A DNA stretch of 64,000 nt from Anthoceros angustus (lineage: Eukaryota > Streptophyta > Anthocerotopsida > Anthocerotales > Anthocerotaceae). Of the stretch, positions 51,136 through 61,999 are shown in pieces. The DNA is taken from the NCBI GenBank assembly GCA_010909165.1, contig MU008153.1, forward strand, positions 558,001-622,000, given 5' to 3'. The notes under the pieces were generated by a model. That model did no database searches. It saw only the letters and a list, made by a program, of their open reading frames with translations, and was not told the origin of the DNA. Numbering within the stretch: position 1 is the first letter of the stretch; each line of letters begins with the position of its first letter. The position numbers and the translations under genes are program-made.

Positions 51136-51949
51136 ATGGGGCCGGCCTGTGCCAGTCTGAGGAGAAATGGGGCCTGCAGATTGGGATTGCTCTTCTATTG
51201 CCTCGTATTTCTCTTGATGCTCGTCAGCCTCCAAGCGCGCCTGGTGCTCGGCCGCGCTACTCTGGGTGAGTCTCACACACAGACCCATTCTCGCATTTCG
51301 CATTCGCATTGCATGCAGTGCGCACATTCTACATTTTCCTGTTTCAATTCTCTCAGTTCATGTACTTGCTTGGTTGGTGAAAATTTGCAATGCCATGCAT
51401 GCTTATGTTGTACAAGGTCTGCATACAAATCTGTGGATCAGAAAGACTGCATACAAGTCTTTCAAGTCCGGAAGAGAGGTCCAACCCAATTTGTTCGTGT
51501 TTTTCATCTCATGATTCCCGAATGTCATGTGATGTTCTGGCAGGCGTCATTCTCCCCAGTCGAGAAACCGGCGAGGCAACGACCCACCACCATCACCGCG
51601 TTATGCAGGAGGTAAGCCCAACAAACGATGCTCACATTGCATTAATCCATCACATTCCACTTACATTGAATTGAGGCAGAATTGAGGCATCACATGGTAT
51701 CCTGGACCACAGATGGGCTGAGCTGACGAATGGGATTGGGAATTGCAGGCCTCAGTAGGCGGGGACGACAGAGGCGATGCGGATCGGCAGCTGATCGGCT
51801 CCTCCCCGCCCAAATGCAGCTCCAAATGCGGGAGATGCACTCCCTGCAGGCCTGTGCATGTGCCCATCCAGCCGGGGACGCTGCTGCCGGCCGAGTACTA
51901 CCCCGAGGCCTGGAGATGCAAGTGCGGCAATAAGCTCTACATGCCGTGA
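51136..51949 (+). CDS. EPIDERMAL PATTERNING FACTOR-like secreted peptide (EPFL4-6 type)
   Basis: Three exons, 51136-51265, 51544-51611 and 51749-51949, give a 132-residue precursor with GT-AG introns and a closed frame. The N-terminus is a signal peptide (GLLFYCLVFLLMLVSLQARL). The C-terminal 50 residues are the mature peptide. Six cysteines sit at 89, 93, 96, 99, 123 and 125 in the family pattern (CSSKCGRCTPC, then RCKC). The loop between them holds RPVHVPIQPG and the end is YYPEAWRCKCGNKLYMP, hallmarks of the EPFL4-6 branch. In land plants EPF/EPFL peptides are ligands for ERECTA-family receptor kinases, with or without the TMM co-receptor, and control stomatal spacing or growth. A pro-region with a His run (residues about 57-62) lies between signal and mature peptide. 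The Cys-loop sequence and absence of stop codons suggest an active gene. Confidence 0.93.
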
Positions 51950-52827
51950 CAGGCAGGAGATGGCATCATGCTTGTCTCAGGCTTTCGGAATAAGTGGACC
52001 TGGTTGCAGGATGCTTCTGGAGTGGGTCCATAAGACTCATGTCCAGGGGCTTCCTTGCTCGCTTCCCCACCTTGGGCTTCTGAGCTGGGTGGAGCACTCT
52101 TGATCTGTGTTCCACATGCTGGGCCTCCAAATGAAGAGACAGGGTCTTCCTGTCGGATGAAATGGCCGCGTGTGGAGCAGTTTGAGAATCAAGTGTAACA
52201 TAACACATACCTAGATTGATCACACTCTCCTCTTGCTGTCGCTGCTGCTGCTGCTGCTGCTGCCGAGGGCTGGGTGCGTCAGCAACGCCAGGATTATGAA
52301 CATTCTTTCATATATATCTAGCTAGATATATGAGGCATTAGGAGGTATATCAGAGGTCTGCTAATGTTGAGCTAACATAGATCTGAAGAAGCAGGGAAGG
52401 GACAGCTCCTTCTCACCACATACTTCTCATCTCTGGAATTGTGTTTGGACACAATAGCTATTTGCTGATGCATCTCGAGTGAAGGATGCAATCTTGTGAT
52501 GGGGGTGCTTCCCTCCTTGACCTGAGGCAGGGATGTATCCGTTTTTACTGCTGCTGCATCTTTCTGAGTCAGGGATGTATCTGCTCTTACTGCTGCTGCA
52601 TGTTTCCTTGACTCAGAGGTGCATCTATTTTATAGCCAAGGATGTCTTGTTGCTGATTTGTTCTTGCTGCTGATTTGTTTCCCTTGCTTAAACGACTGCG
52701 TGGAGCTAAAAAGATGTGCTGTACAATTTGCAGTGTTGTGAACAGAATTGTGGGCCATTACTCTTTGCCGATTAGTAGAAGTAGTATACAAGGAACCCAC
52801 CATGTGTCCGGAATGTGGACGTTGAAG
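51950..52827. other. EPFL 3' flank, nothing else recognised
   Basis: This is likely EPFL 3' UTR followed by spacer. A (CTG)n run occurs near 52240-52262, and a palindromic atatatctagctagatatat near 52312-52331. No frame has a domain. Confidence 0.4.
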
Positions 52828-53010
52828 GACTCCGGATTCTGCAGTAGATTGCCTGGGCCATGTGCGGCAGCCAGTGACAGGGACGTCAATAGATTCCGCC
52901 TGCACCAAATTTGACTGTGGAAAAGCCTGGCAAATCTGTTTAGCTCTGCTCTGCTGCTTCTACTGCTGGCTATCTGATCTCAGCATTGTCCTCCCGTGCT
53001 GCAGTCATTC
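52828..53010 (+). repeat. Diverged direct repeat, left copy, flanking the zinc-knuckle gene
   Basis: The sequence ggattctgcagtagat, then ccatgtgcggcagccagtgac, atagattccgcctgcac, ttgactgtggaaaagc and ctcagcattgtcctcccg matches in order the segment at 54229-54400. The two copies share direction and lie about 1.4 kb apart, on each side of the CCHC gene. Confidence 0.75.
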
Positions 53011-53030
53011 GAGCCTTCACACCTTCCATC

Positions 53031-53579
53031 CTAGTGCCTACGTTTCCTCTTCCTCTTGACCCTCTCCTCCTTCTCCTCCTCCTCCTCCTCCTCTTCTTCA
53101 ACTTCCTCTTCCTTCCTCCGTTCTGCTGTCCTCGGTTGCAAGTCCTCGGGTAGGTCATCATCCAGAGCGGGCCTGAGCTTAGGGTTCTTCAGCTGCTGCG
53201 TCCTGGAGGGGCGTGACATGTACACCCTCTCATTCTTGCACTCGTAAGTCCAGTGACCTGGTTGACAGCATTTCTGGCACACCATTCTGTGCTGCGCCCC
53301 GCCATCCCCTCCCTTCACAGACTTGACATCTTTTCTCACACCCAGTTTCACCGCCTTCTCCGTGCTCATCAGATACATCTGCCGCTTGGCTTCCTTGCGT
53401 TCTTGCCATCGGCTCGGCCCCTCTTCCTTCTGCCCATACGCGTTCACGTTCCGAGCTGCTGCTGCGGCAGCCCGTTCCGCCTGTGCCCTGCTCAGTCCCT
53501 TGGCTGCAGTCAGAGCTGCTGCCTTGATCCTGTCTGCCGCTGCTGCCGCGGCATCCGCGTTCTCCTTCTTCGTCGCCAT
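53031..53579 (-). CDS. CCHC zinc-knuckle protein (ZCCHC10-like)
   Basis: A single minus-strand exon of 182 residues with ATG at 53579. The N-terminal 45 residues are Ala-rich and helical (from a GCT/GCA run). A conserved basic stretch (SRWQERKEAKRQMYLMSTEK) leads to a zinc knuckle C101-x2-C104-x4-H109-x4-C114 (CQKCCQPGHWTYEC). The tail has a Glu run followed by a Lys/Arg-rich nuclear-localisation-like end (RVKRKRKRRH). This domain order fits the small nuclear proteins of the ZCCHC10 family, which bind nucleic acid. The role in plants is not well known. The gene has no intron and lies between two diverged direct repeats, which raises the possibility that it arrived by duplication or retroposition. 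Confidence 0.85.
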   Translation of the reverse strand: MATKKENADAAAAAADRIKAAALTAAKGLSRAQAERAAAAAARNVNAYGQKEEGPSRWQERKEAKRQMYLMSTEKAVKLGVRKDVKSVKGGDGGAQHRMVCQKCCQPGHWTYECKNERVYMSRPSRTQQLKNPKLRPALDDDLPEDLQPRTAERRKEEEVEEEEEEEEEKEERVKRKRKRRH

Positions 53580-54228
53580 TTCCTCTCAAACGCTAACCCG
53601 ACAGCGCTCTCTCGACTCGATCGCGTCTTCCACGATTTGTAGGGTTTTTCCTCGGGACAAGAAGAAAGAACCAACCCGGAAGACCCCAAGACCCCAACTA
53701 AGAAAGTGCTCACACGGACGTTTGTTGCTCCCACCAACCTGATTAGGGGAGACAAGAAAAGAGGATAAGTTTTACAGGCTTAAGTTAAGCAAGCACAAAG
53801 AATGGATTAGGCTACGTACCTATACATCTAGGTAGGTACCTAATCCTGTAGGTGTTGTTCTTCTTCTTCTATTCCAAGTCTTCCAAAGGGTGAGCAATAT
53901 TTTCTATTCTAGAATAGGTACTGTTATATCCGGCACTCACAACCATAAAAAACCATCACACACAAACAGTAGAACCAAGAGAAGTTCGGAAGTGCTGATC
54001 CCTTCCAAATTCTGGCGATGGGAAAAGCAACAGCATGCAGGACAAGATAAGTGAGAAAAAACAGACTATTGGATGGAATTGGATGTGTTACAGCGCTAGA
54101 TAGCTGTGTCCCACATATTCCACACTACTCCAAGAACGTAGTGTATGGAAATGGCTGTTTGATTCTGCCCCGCCTTCTATACCTTGTGTCCTGAACATGG
54201 TGGACATGGAGGACGACCCTCCGGGAAC
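53580..54228. other. Promoter side of the zinc-knuckle gene
   Basis: This stretch is expected to hold the promoter and 5' UTR. A cttcttcttcttc run lies near 53861. No other feature is seen. Confidence 0.4.
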
Positions 54229-54400
54229 ATGGATTCTGCAGTAGATCTGTCTGCGCCATGTGCAACAAACAGTCACATAGATTCCCCCTGCACTCAGAAT
54301 TGACTGTGGGAAAGCTTGTAAACTCAGCATTGCTTCAAGTGGGAAATCGGCGTTGCTTCTACTTCTTGCCAACTGACCTCAGCATTGTCCTCCCGTTCAC
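54229..54400 (+). repeat. Diverged direct repeat, right copy
   Basis: This is the partner of 52828-53010. The shared words are ggattctgcagtagat, ccatgtgcaacaaacagtcac, atagattccccctgcac, ttgactgtgggaaagc and ctcagcattgtcctcccg. Small indels and substitutions separate the copies, so the duplication is not recent. Confidence 0.75.
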
Positions 54401-55214
54401 GCACGAAGCAAGTGCAGCACAAGGAACCCCATGTATGGGGCCCCACGACGGTACCCTATTAACACGTCAAGGAATGTTGTGCGGCACCGGAATGTCTTAT
54501 TTTCAGACAAGGAACTAAGAGGGATAATGGTGAACCACACCAACCTAAGCAGCTCTCACACCTGGTACATTGCCGTACGGAACCTGGACCCGATGAATCT
54601 TTTAATGACAGAATCTCTTCCACTATAGCCATTTCCGGGAATCCAAGAAATCCACAGCCATTATCGTGCCAGCACTTCAGCAGACCACACTATACCACAA
54701 CACAACCACACAGAACGGGCCAAAGGGAACAAAACAAGCAGGATCCAACAAAGTCTCAGAGTTCCAGGGGTGGCAACACGAAGTCCTGCAAATGGTTGGC
54801 TTTGCAAGCAACCTTTGATGCACCAGATTACCATGAAGACAGTAGTCAGCGGGCATCGAGAAATCAAAGAGTCTGAAGAGAAGTTGGCAGGGCTCGAGTG
54901 ACTCCATAGGATTCTTAGAAGTACATGGGCAGATCCAGTCCCCTAGCCTTCCGGCAATAAATGGATTGTCTACAACCTAGAATGGTTCCCTCAAAGTGGC
55001 CAGTACCTTCAACAACACAAGAATTGGCAGCTACAAAAATCGGATGCATGAAAGTGACCAGACCAGGCAAGACTAATTGCTTTGCCTGCGAATACGCGAA
55101 TTTGCAGTCGAACTGCGCAAGCAGCAGCAGCAGCATGCTGCGCGCTGCCTACCAACCAACCTCCCTCCCCCATAAACCCTAAACCTAGGTGAATCACAAT
55201 CGAATCCTCCAGCC
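54401..55214. other. Intergenic, nothing recognised
   Basis: This lies between the zinc-knuckle gene's upstream repeat and the Nudix stop codon. It probably includes the Nudix 3' UTR. Frames of up to 76 codons lack a motif. Confidence 0.4.
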
Positions 55215-55886
55215 TCACAGGCTAGACGACGACGGCAAGGGCAAGGGCGCCGACTTGCTGCTCAAATACGCAATGCACTTCTCCAGCGCGCCGCGCATCC
55301 ACTCGTGCCGGCAGTGCACTATCGCCTCTTGCACGGAAAACCATTGCCTCCGCCGCAGGTGATGCTCGGGCCACAAATCCAGCTCCTCCGTCACCGCCAG
55401 CGGGAACATGCGCGCCCGGCATAGCCCCTCGGGACAGAACACCCCCTGCTGGTGCTTGCTCTTGAAATCCCACGTTCCCAGATTCCCATGCAAAAGCCCC
55501 CGCACCCCGGCCTCCTCGAACGCCTCCCGGCACGCCGCCTGCTCCACCGTCTCGTCCGTCTCCCAGCCTCCCTTAGGGAACACCAGCTTCTGCCCGTGCT
55601 GCGAAGTGATCATCAACACCTCCACCCTCTCCTCCACCTCCGCCTTCACGCCCTCCCGGTCTCCCTCCTCGCCTTTGTACCGATACGGGATGCAGCCTGC
55701 CACAAGACGGTATCCATCTTCATACCGCTGCTGGTGCCGCCCTGTGCGTGCCACCATCTCCGACATCCTACTCCCTCCCGCTCCTCCTCCTCCTCCTCCT
55801 CCTCCTCCTACTGCTACTGCTGCTGCTGCTGTTGCTGTTGCTGCTGCCTCCCCCGCCTTCAATCTTTCCTCTCCAGGCCACTCCAT
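55215..55886 (-). CDS. Nudix hydrolase (plant NUDT12/16/17/18/21-type)
   Basis: A single minus-strand exon of 223 residues with ATG at 55886. The Nudix box is complete at residues 106-128: GGWETDETVEQAACREAFEE followed by AGV, matching GX5EX7REUXEEXGU. It is preceded by KLVFPKGG and followed by GLLHGNLGTWDFKSKHQQGV, as in the plant subgroup thought to act on diphosphoinositol polyphosphates, diadenosine polyphosphates or nucleoside diphosphates. The substrate cannot be told from sequence. The first 40 residues come from CCT and GCT repeats (runs of Ala and Gly) and are not part of the fold. The second in-frame ATG at 55766 (MSEMVARTGR) is an equally good or better start, giving 183 residues. 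Confidence 0.9.
   Translation of the reverse strand: MEWPGEERLKAGEAAATATAAAAVAVGGGGGGGGGAGGSRMSEMVARTGRHQQRYEDGYRLVAGCIPYRYKGEEGDREGVKAEVEERVEVLMITSQHGQKLVFPKGGWETDETVEQAACREAFEEAGVRGLLHGNLGTWDFKSKHQQGVFCPEGLCRARMFPLAVTEELDLWPEHHLRRRQWFSVQEAIVHCRHEWMRGALEKCIAYLSSKSAPLPLPSSSSL
55785..55860. repeat. CTC/CTG trinucleotide runs at the Nudix 5' end
   Basis: A run of (CTC)n is followed by (TGC)n-like units, both in frame with the longer Nudix start, where they code for Gly and Ala. Slippage here could change the length of the N-terminus. Confidence 0.85.
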
Positions 55887-58214
55887 CCCCCCATTCTGAG
55901 GGGAATCGGCAGAATTCGACCTCCTCCGCTCCCGGATTCACCCCGATTGCACCAGCCAATGGCTCTGGATGCACACGGAGCGGGAGGCGGCAGCGGGCTC
56001 CTTCACGGCATCCCGAGCAGGCAGATCTGCAGCCGCTGCATGTTGCTTGCTGCTTGCTCGCTTCAGCTTGATTACTTGCTCTTGGCTCGCCTCCAGCCTT
56101 GCTCTTGCCTCCCCAGGCCTTGGGCTACTTGCCGTTTTGGAATGCTTTCCCTTGTACTAGGGTTCAGGAACATGAAGACTTCGCAGTCTTCCCGCCACTT
56201 GTGCCTCAAATTGCGCTACCAATGCCACACCCTACAATATTTTGTCTGCCTCTCTCGTACCAACCAACCATTTTATCTCCTCTGTACTTTTCTCGCCCTC
56301 ATATTCGCCCCGTACCGCTCCCGTATTTTATAATCCCGCCTCCATTTTGGCTTATTTGACTCACCATTTTTCTTTCGAGGATTCCTACGTGACGCAGATA
56401 CCACACCGTTGACGTACGCTACCGTCAAGCCGATTATGACAATGTTGTTTCCGTTCAAACATACTAGTCATATAATATATTATTAAATTTTCAAATAATA
56501 TATTTAAAAATATAAAGACTTTATAAATATGCAAAGATGGGAAGCTCAAGCAATGAAAAACAACCCACTAGGCCCTGGCCAAGGGGACTAGTCTCCAAGG
56601 ATTATCTACTCTGAAGTTGAAGAATATATTTACCTGTTGATTATATCTCCCGAGATAAAAGAGACTAGTCCTACGATTACCTACCCTGAACCTGAAGAAT
56701 ATATTTAACTGTTAAATATTTTTTGAATATATATGTATTGATGCCAACCTTTAAAATGTGAAAGAGTTCAACCTTCTTGTAGATGACGATGCCTCTCATG
56801 CACTCGTTGATATGATCATCACCTACAATACTGATGATCTCTTGCGTTTGCTGTTCGATTTGCATTAAGCTGCATGAACAAGTTGTCATGGATGGCGATT
56901 TACAAAATCCAGCTATCGCAATTCAAAGAGAAAAAAAAAATTAGTGTTCAAAAGGGCGAACAGTTCTTTGCCCAGATAACAAATCAGTTCTAACAGCACT
57001 TACCATAAAACGAAAACAAGAATGATCAAATTTTATAATAAGGAGCATATGATCTTTCATAAACAAATTCATAAAGACAATGTGGATGGCTACAATAGAC
57101 ATGACATATACATAGACAAATTTGTAAAGATTTTGTACTAGACGTCTTTTCTCTTTTACCATGAGCTCTTTTTGGGTTGTTCCTCCTCGGACTTCAAGGG
57201 TAGATGGGATATCCCATCTCGTCTATTAATAAAGTCTACTCTATTCGTTCGAAGTCTTTCAACCCCTAGGTGAAACATTGAATACATATGTAATAGGCTG
57301 TAAGGTAATTTTCTTATAAATGCCTCTTAGTCAAGCTATTGCAACAATTGTGAACCCAGCGCGCCACAACGATCAGGAAGAGGCATGTGTTTCCAAGGAA
57401 ATTTGGCATTTACACAAGTACAAGTGGAAAACATAACTATAAGTACTGCTAACTGGGCCGGAGAAAGTTCTCTTAAGGACTAGTTAAGGATATATTGGTA
57501 GAAGTTATGTAGACTCACTCTTGCTTGACTTTGTGCTTGACTTTTAAATCAGGCTTACACTGGAATGTTATACAAAGGAGGCATGATCTCACCTCGGATA
57601 TTGCAGCAACTTTGCATTCAAGTAGGTAGAAGTTAGACTAGGATGAGCCACCCTTTATAAGAAGGGGCCTATAGATATAATCAAAGAAATTACCAAGTGC
57701 TTTGGCATTTGTCTATCCTAGGTGCTCTTTGTGTACCATGTTCAGGGCATCAGGTGGTTGCCACATGGTAACGTGGTGTGCACAGGGGGTTGCAAATACA
57801 GCTAGCTGCACAGTAGGTAGCATTTCCAGCGGTGTTGTTGTGGGTGCTTTCCCTTGTGGAAGACATAACCTTATTGCTTGTTTTGTGTTTTTGTATGTAT
57901 AGTGTGGTGCCTTGCGCGGTGACTAGCTGTTTGACGTAGATTGTTCATGAAGGGCAAACGGCCCTGATAGTACAAGTTCGTGCGCAGGTATTCGACAGTA
58001 TAGTGCCGGATAGTCCATCTGATTGGCCACAATCTATATTAATGTCAATTGTGGCACAATATAGGTGAGACAATCTAACAAAACCTTGTAGCAAATTATG
58101 TTAGTGTTTACAAAAAATATTGCAAAAAAATATATTGAACATAGATGATCATATGTATATGTATATTGGTAATAATAATTTTACCATTCTTGTAGGAGTT
58201 ATACTAATTAAGCA
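55887..58214. other. Intergenic, changing from GC-rich to AT-rich
   Basis: The first 400 bases likely hold the Nudix promoter. From about 56440 the sequence becomes AT-rich and stays so to the window end. Near 57185 the words tagatgggatatcccatc then aataaagtctac resemble tagatgggacttcacatc then ataaagtctcc at 59587 and 61069, so a shared repeat end is likely. No gene is supported. Confidence 0.45.
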
Positions 58215-58778
58215 TTAACCTAATTTCTCATCTATCGATTTATTGATCTGATATGCAAAAAAGCAATGACTCCCTGATAGTACAACTGCACCCAAAGATC
58301 TCTTGCAAAATGCAAGTGGACCATCAAAAAGGCTATACCCTGCAAACCTAAGACACCTTCTACATGAATAAGAAGTACTCATTGGATTAACATTGTCTAC
58401 TTTAACATCTGGGTGTGCGGAGTCATATACTGCAAAGTATGGAAAACAATTACTTTTATATTCAATCAAATTAGAATTTGCATCCATAAAACTAGCTTCG
58501 TATGGAAGACTTTCAATTCTTTTTGGAAAACGATTGAAAGAAGTGACTGCTGCATCTTCCAGAGCTCGGATAATGAGTTGTGGAAACAATGCATCGTCAT
58601 TAACACTAAATGTTCCCCCAAGACATTGAAATTTATCTCCACTATTTGTGTTGACAAAGTAATTTTGCAATGTTTCTTGGTATCCAATTTGCTCAAAATA
58701 TGTTGCACAGACAATGCATTTGAAGTACAACAATGTTATCACCAAAACTATGATACAAGAAAACATATTAAAAGACAT
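58215..58778 (-). CDS. Secreted Gnk2/DUF26-like cysteine-rich protein
   Basis: A single minus-strand exon gives 187 residues from the ATG at 58778. An in-frame ATG at 58874 would add 32 residues before the signal sequence. The signal peptide is clear (MFSCIIVLVITLLYFKCIVC). The remainder has the spacing of the Gnk2 fold: FQCLGGTFSVNDDALFPQLI with LEDAA near the start, and at the end C139-x2-C142-L, then C158, LGAVV and C172-F-x-x-Y, as in Gnk2-type antifungal and cysteine-rich repeat secretory proteins. The first cysteine of the family motif C-x8-C-x2-C is missing (Ser or Asp stands there), so the disulfide pattern may differ. There is one domain, no kinase and no second domain. It could be defence-related and apoplastic, but no function is shown. 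The codon use is AT-rich, like its surroundings. Confidence 0.55.
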   Translation of the reverse strand: MSFNMFSCIIVLVITLLYFKCIVCATYFEQIGYQETLQNYFVNTNSGDKFQCLGGTFSVNDDALFPQLIIRALEDAAVTSFNRFPKRIESLPYEASFMDANSNLIEYKSNCFPYFAVYDSAHPDVKVDNVNPMSTSYSCRRCLRFAGYSLFDGPLAFCKRSLGAVVLSGSHCFFAYQINKSIDEKLG

Positions 58779-59010
58779 TCTTAAGCATATTGTGATGAAA
58801 GTTGTGGAAAAGCTTGAATTGATTAATTTCCTTAAGAAGCAGGTTATCATACTATTCTCATAGTATATTCTCATTAGGTGTTTAATTTTTCAAAACATTC
58901 CATTTGCTACCCAGAATCCTAGAATAGACGAACTGGACAATCTCAAAGACTAAATAGTTACTGTTAAAAATATAGAATATTTGTACATTCATGCGATACT
59001 AAAATACCTG
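58779..59010. other. Upstream of the Gnk2-like gene
   Basis: This AT-rich stretch may include the promoter. No defined element can be named. Confidence 0.35.
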
Positions 59011-60491
59011 CTTAGTCCTCACAAAAAGTTAATTCAAGATGCCTAGGAATTATATCTAGAAGAGTCAAAGTGATTTCACATTAAATAACATGAACTTTTT
59101 TAACAAGATCTTTAAGCACTTAACGTCTCACATCGAGGGACAAAAACCACATAAGCTCTTTTCGATTACCTAATGATCTTTTCTAAGCATATTACGTATA
59201 AGGTCTGATGTTTTGAAAAAGGTCACATAAATATAATAATTAGTCATATATATTATAATGTATATAAATCATTCGTAAGAACGGGGTAGAACTCCCCCGT
59301 CATGTGTGGTGGCTTTCTTCTAGCAACGTGATTCCATCTCTCAGAGGTGCATTGGCGAGCGATTTTCGGACAACTTGAATGTGGGAGGCCATTGGCGAAC
59401 GCAGTTTTCAGGACAACTTTGAATGTGGGAGGCGTTACATCTTCAGCTCTATTGGTTTGTAGGTCCTCCCTTATTCTAAAGTTACGACATCTTGGGGGTT
59501 GTAGGTCACTTCAGGGTAGACAATTGCGGGACTAGTTCTTCTTGGCCTGGGGCCCGCTAATGAGAGATTCCCTACTTCGTGGTGTAGATGGGACTTCACA
59601 TCTTTGCATATTTATAAAGTCTCCCCTTTATTTTCTTTTTAATATAATAAATTATTATATGATATATTTCTCGCAGTGAATAAAAATTTCCAATACCCCA
59701 TTACACATTAATGCTATAAGTGGGTTCCACACCAAGTAACTTGAGAGACCAAGTATCTAATGTCGTAACAGAGGTCAACAACGGGTAACCTAGAGAGACC
59801 AAGTATCTAATTAGTGGATTTTATGAATTTGTCCTATCATAAACTTGATTAATCCCTAGGGCAGCTACTCTTGCGAGGAAAGATTCCATCAAAGGAACAG
59901 GCTAAGCTGAGGTATGAGGGGAGCTTTCACCAAGAAGAGTTTTAACACTAGATGACAAAAAATTCCACCAGAAATAATTTTTTTCGAAGGGTAATGGATG
60001 GTCATACTAGGTAGGTACTAAGTGTTGAGCATAGGAAACACAATCCGAGAGGTACTAAGTGTGTTGAGCGTGGAAAACAACAATCTCAAAGAGCCGAGGA
60101 AACGGTTGCACCTACAACAATGAGCGGGAGTCGCCTCATAAGAATTTTCGGATGAGTTCATGACACCATATCGATCGGCATGGAATTCACTAATCCCTTG
60201 AAAAATACACTTTTGATAAGTTCTGCCAGTCAATTTAATCCTCCGAACATGTGAGCGGAGGTTGATGTTGTTCTTTTGTATTGACGAGTGGGCGGGGTGT
60301 TGAGTCTCACTTTTCCTACATTGCAAGACCGAGGTAAAATGTCGTAAATTTTCGGATACCTTCCGGTGCAAGGGCTTCCAATATGTTAACCAAATTTTTC
60401 AGATACATTCTCGCAAGGCCTTTCAAAATGTTAACCATAGGTGGACAAAGTGCCATATATCTGTAAGCTAGTCATATACACCCGACCACCG
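59011..60491. repeat. 1.48-kb tandem duplication, copy 1
   Basis: The copy begins cttagtcctcacaaaaag. It matches copy 2 (60492 on) almost base for base for most of its length. Inside it lie smaller repeats: a roughly 50-base pair of caggacaacttngaatgtgg blocks near 59350-59440 and a gagagaccaagtatctaat pair near 59740-59810. A ggtactaagtg block pair near 60012-60080 is a third. No coding potential is seen beyond short frames shared by both copies. Confidence 0.9.
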
Positions 60492-61999
60492 CTTAGTCCT
60501 CACAAAAGTTAATTCAAGATGCCTAGGAATTATATCTAGAAGAGTCAAAGTGATTTCACATTAAATAACATGAACTTTTTAACAAGATCTTTAAGCACTT
60601 AACGTCTCACATCGAGGGACAAAACCACATAAGCTCTTTTCGATTACCTAATGATCTTTTCTAAGCATATTACGTATAAGGTCTGATGTTTTGAAAAAGG
60701 TCACATAAATATAATAATTAGTCATATATATTATAATGTATATAAATCATTCGTAAGAACGGGGTAGAACTCCCCCGTCATGTGTGGTGGCTTTCTTCTA
60801 GCAACGTGATTCCATCTCTCTGTAGCAGGCATTGGCGAACGCAATTTTCAGGACAACTTCGAATGTGGGAGGCCATTGGCGAACGCAGTTTTCAGGACAA
60901 CTTTGAATGTGGGAGGCGTTACATCTTCAGCTCTATTGGTTTGTAGGTCCTCCCTTATTCTAAAGTTACGACATCTTGGGGGTTGTAGGTCACTTCAGGG
61001 TAGACAATTGCGGGACTAGTTCTTCTTGGCCTGGGGCCCGCTAATGAGAGATTCCCTACTTCGTGGTGTAGATGGGACTTCACATCTTTGCATATTTATA
61101 AAGTCTCCCCTTTATTTTCTTTTTAATATAATAAATTATTATATGATATATTTCTCGCAGTGAATAAAAATTTCCAATACCCCATTACACATTAATGCTA
61201 TAAGTGGGTTCCACACCAAGTAACTTGAGAGACCAAGTATCTAATGTCGTAACAGAGGTCAACAACGGGTAACCTAGAGAGACCAAGTATCTAATTAGTG
61301 GATTTTATGAATTTGTCCTATCATAAACTTGATTAATCCCTAGGGCAGCTACTCTTGCGAGGAAAGATTCCATCAAAGGAACAGGGCGAGGTATGAGGAG
61401 CTTTCACCAAGAAGAGTTTTAACACTAGATGACAAAAAATTCCACCAGAAATAATTTTTTTCGAAGGGTAATGGATGGTCATACTAGGTAGGTACTAAGT
61501 GTTGAGCATAGGAAACACAATCCGAGAGGTACTAAGTGTGTTGAGCGTGGAAAACAACAATCTCAAAGAGCCGAGGAAACGGTTGCACCTACAACAATGA
61601 GCGGGAGTCGCCTCATAAGAATTTTCGGATGAGTTCATGACACCATATCGATCGGCATGGAATTCACTAATCCCTTGAAAAATACCGCACCTGATAAGTT
61701 CCCTGTCGGAAGTCAATTTAATCCTCTGAACATGTAGACAGAGGTTGATGTTGTTCTTTTGTATTCGAGCAGAGAGTGGAACTGGGGGTGTTCGAGTCTC
61801 AGCTTTTCCTACATTGCAAGACCGACCAGTAAAATGTCGTAAATTTTCAGATACCTTCCCAGTGCAAGGGCTTCCAATATGTTAACCAAATTTTCAGATA
61901 CATTCTCAGTGCAAGGCCTTTCAAAATGTTAACCACCGGTAGCTGGACAAAGTGCCATATATGCTGCCAAGCTGCTGAAGTCATATACACCCCCCGACC
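60492..61999. repeat. 1.48-kb tandem duplication, copy 2
   Basis: The offset from copy 1 is 1481 at the start. Differences cluster in the last 300 bases, where copy 2 has several small insertions relative to copy 1 (for example ttcccagtgcaagg against ttccggtgcaagg). The rest is nearly identical, including the inner repeats. The right end (ccatatatgctgccaagctg) has a partial echo at about 62065-62085. Confidence 0.9.
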
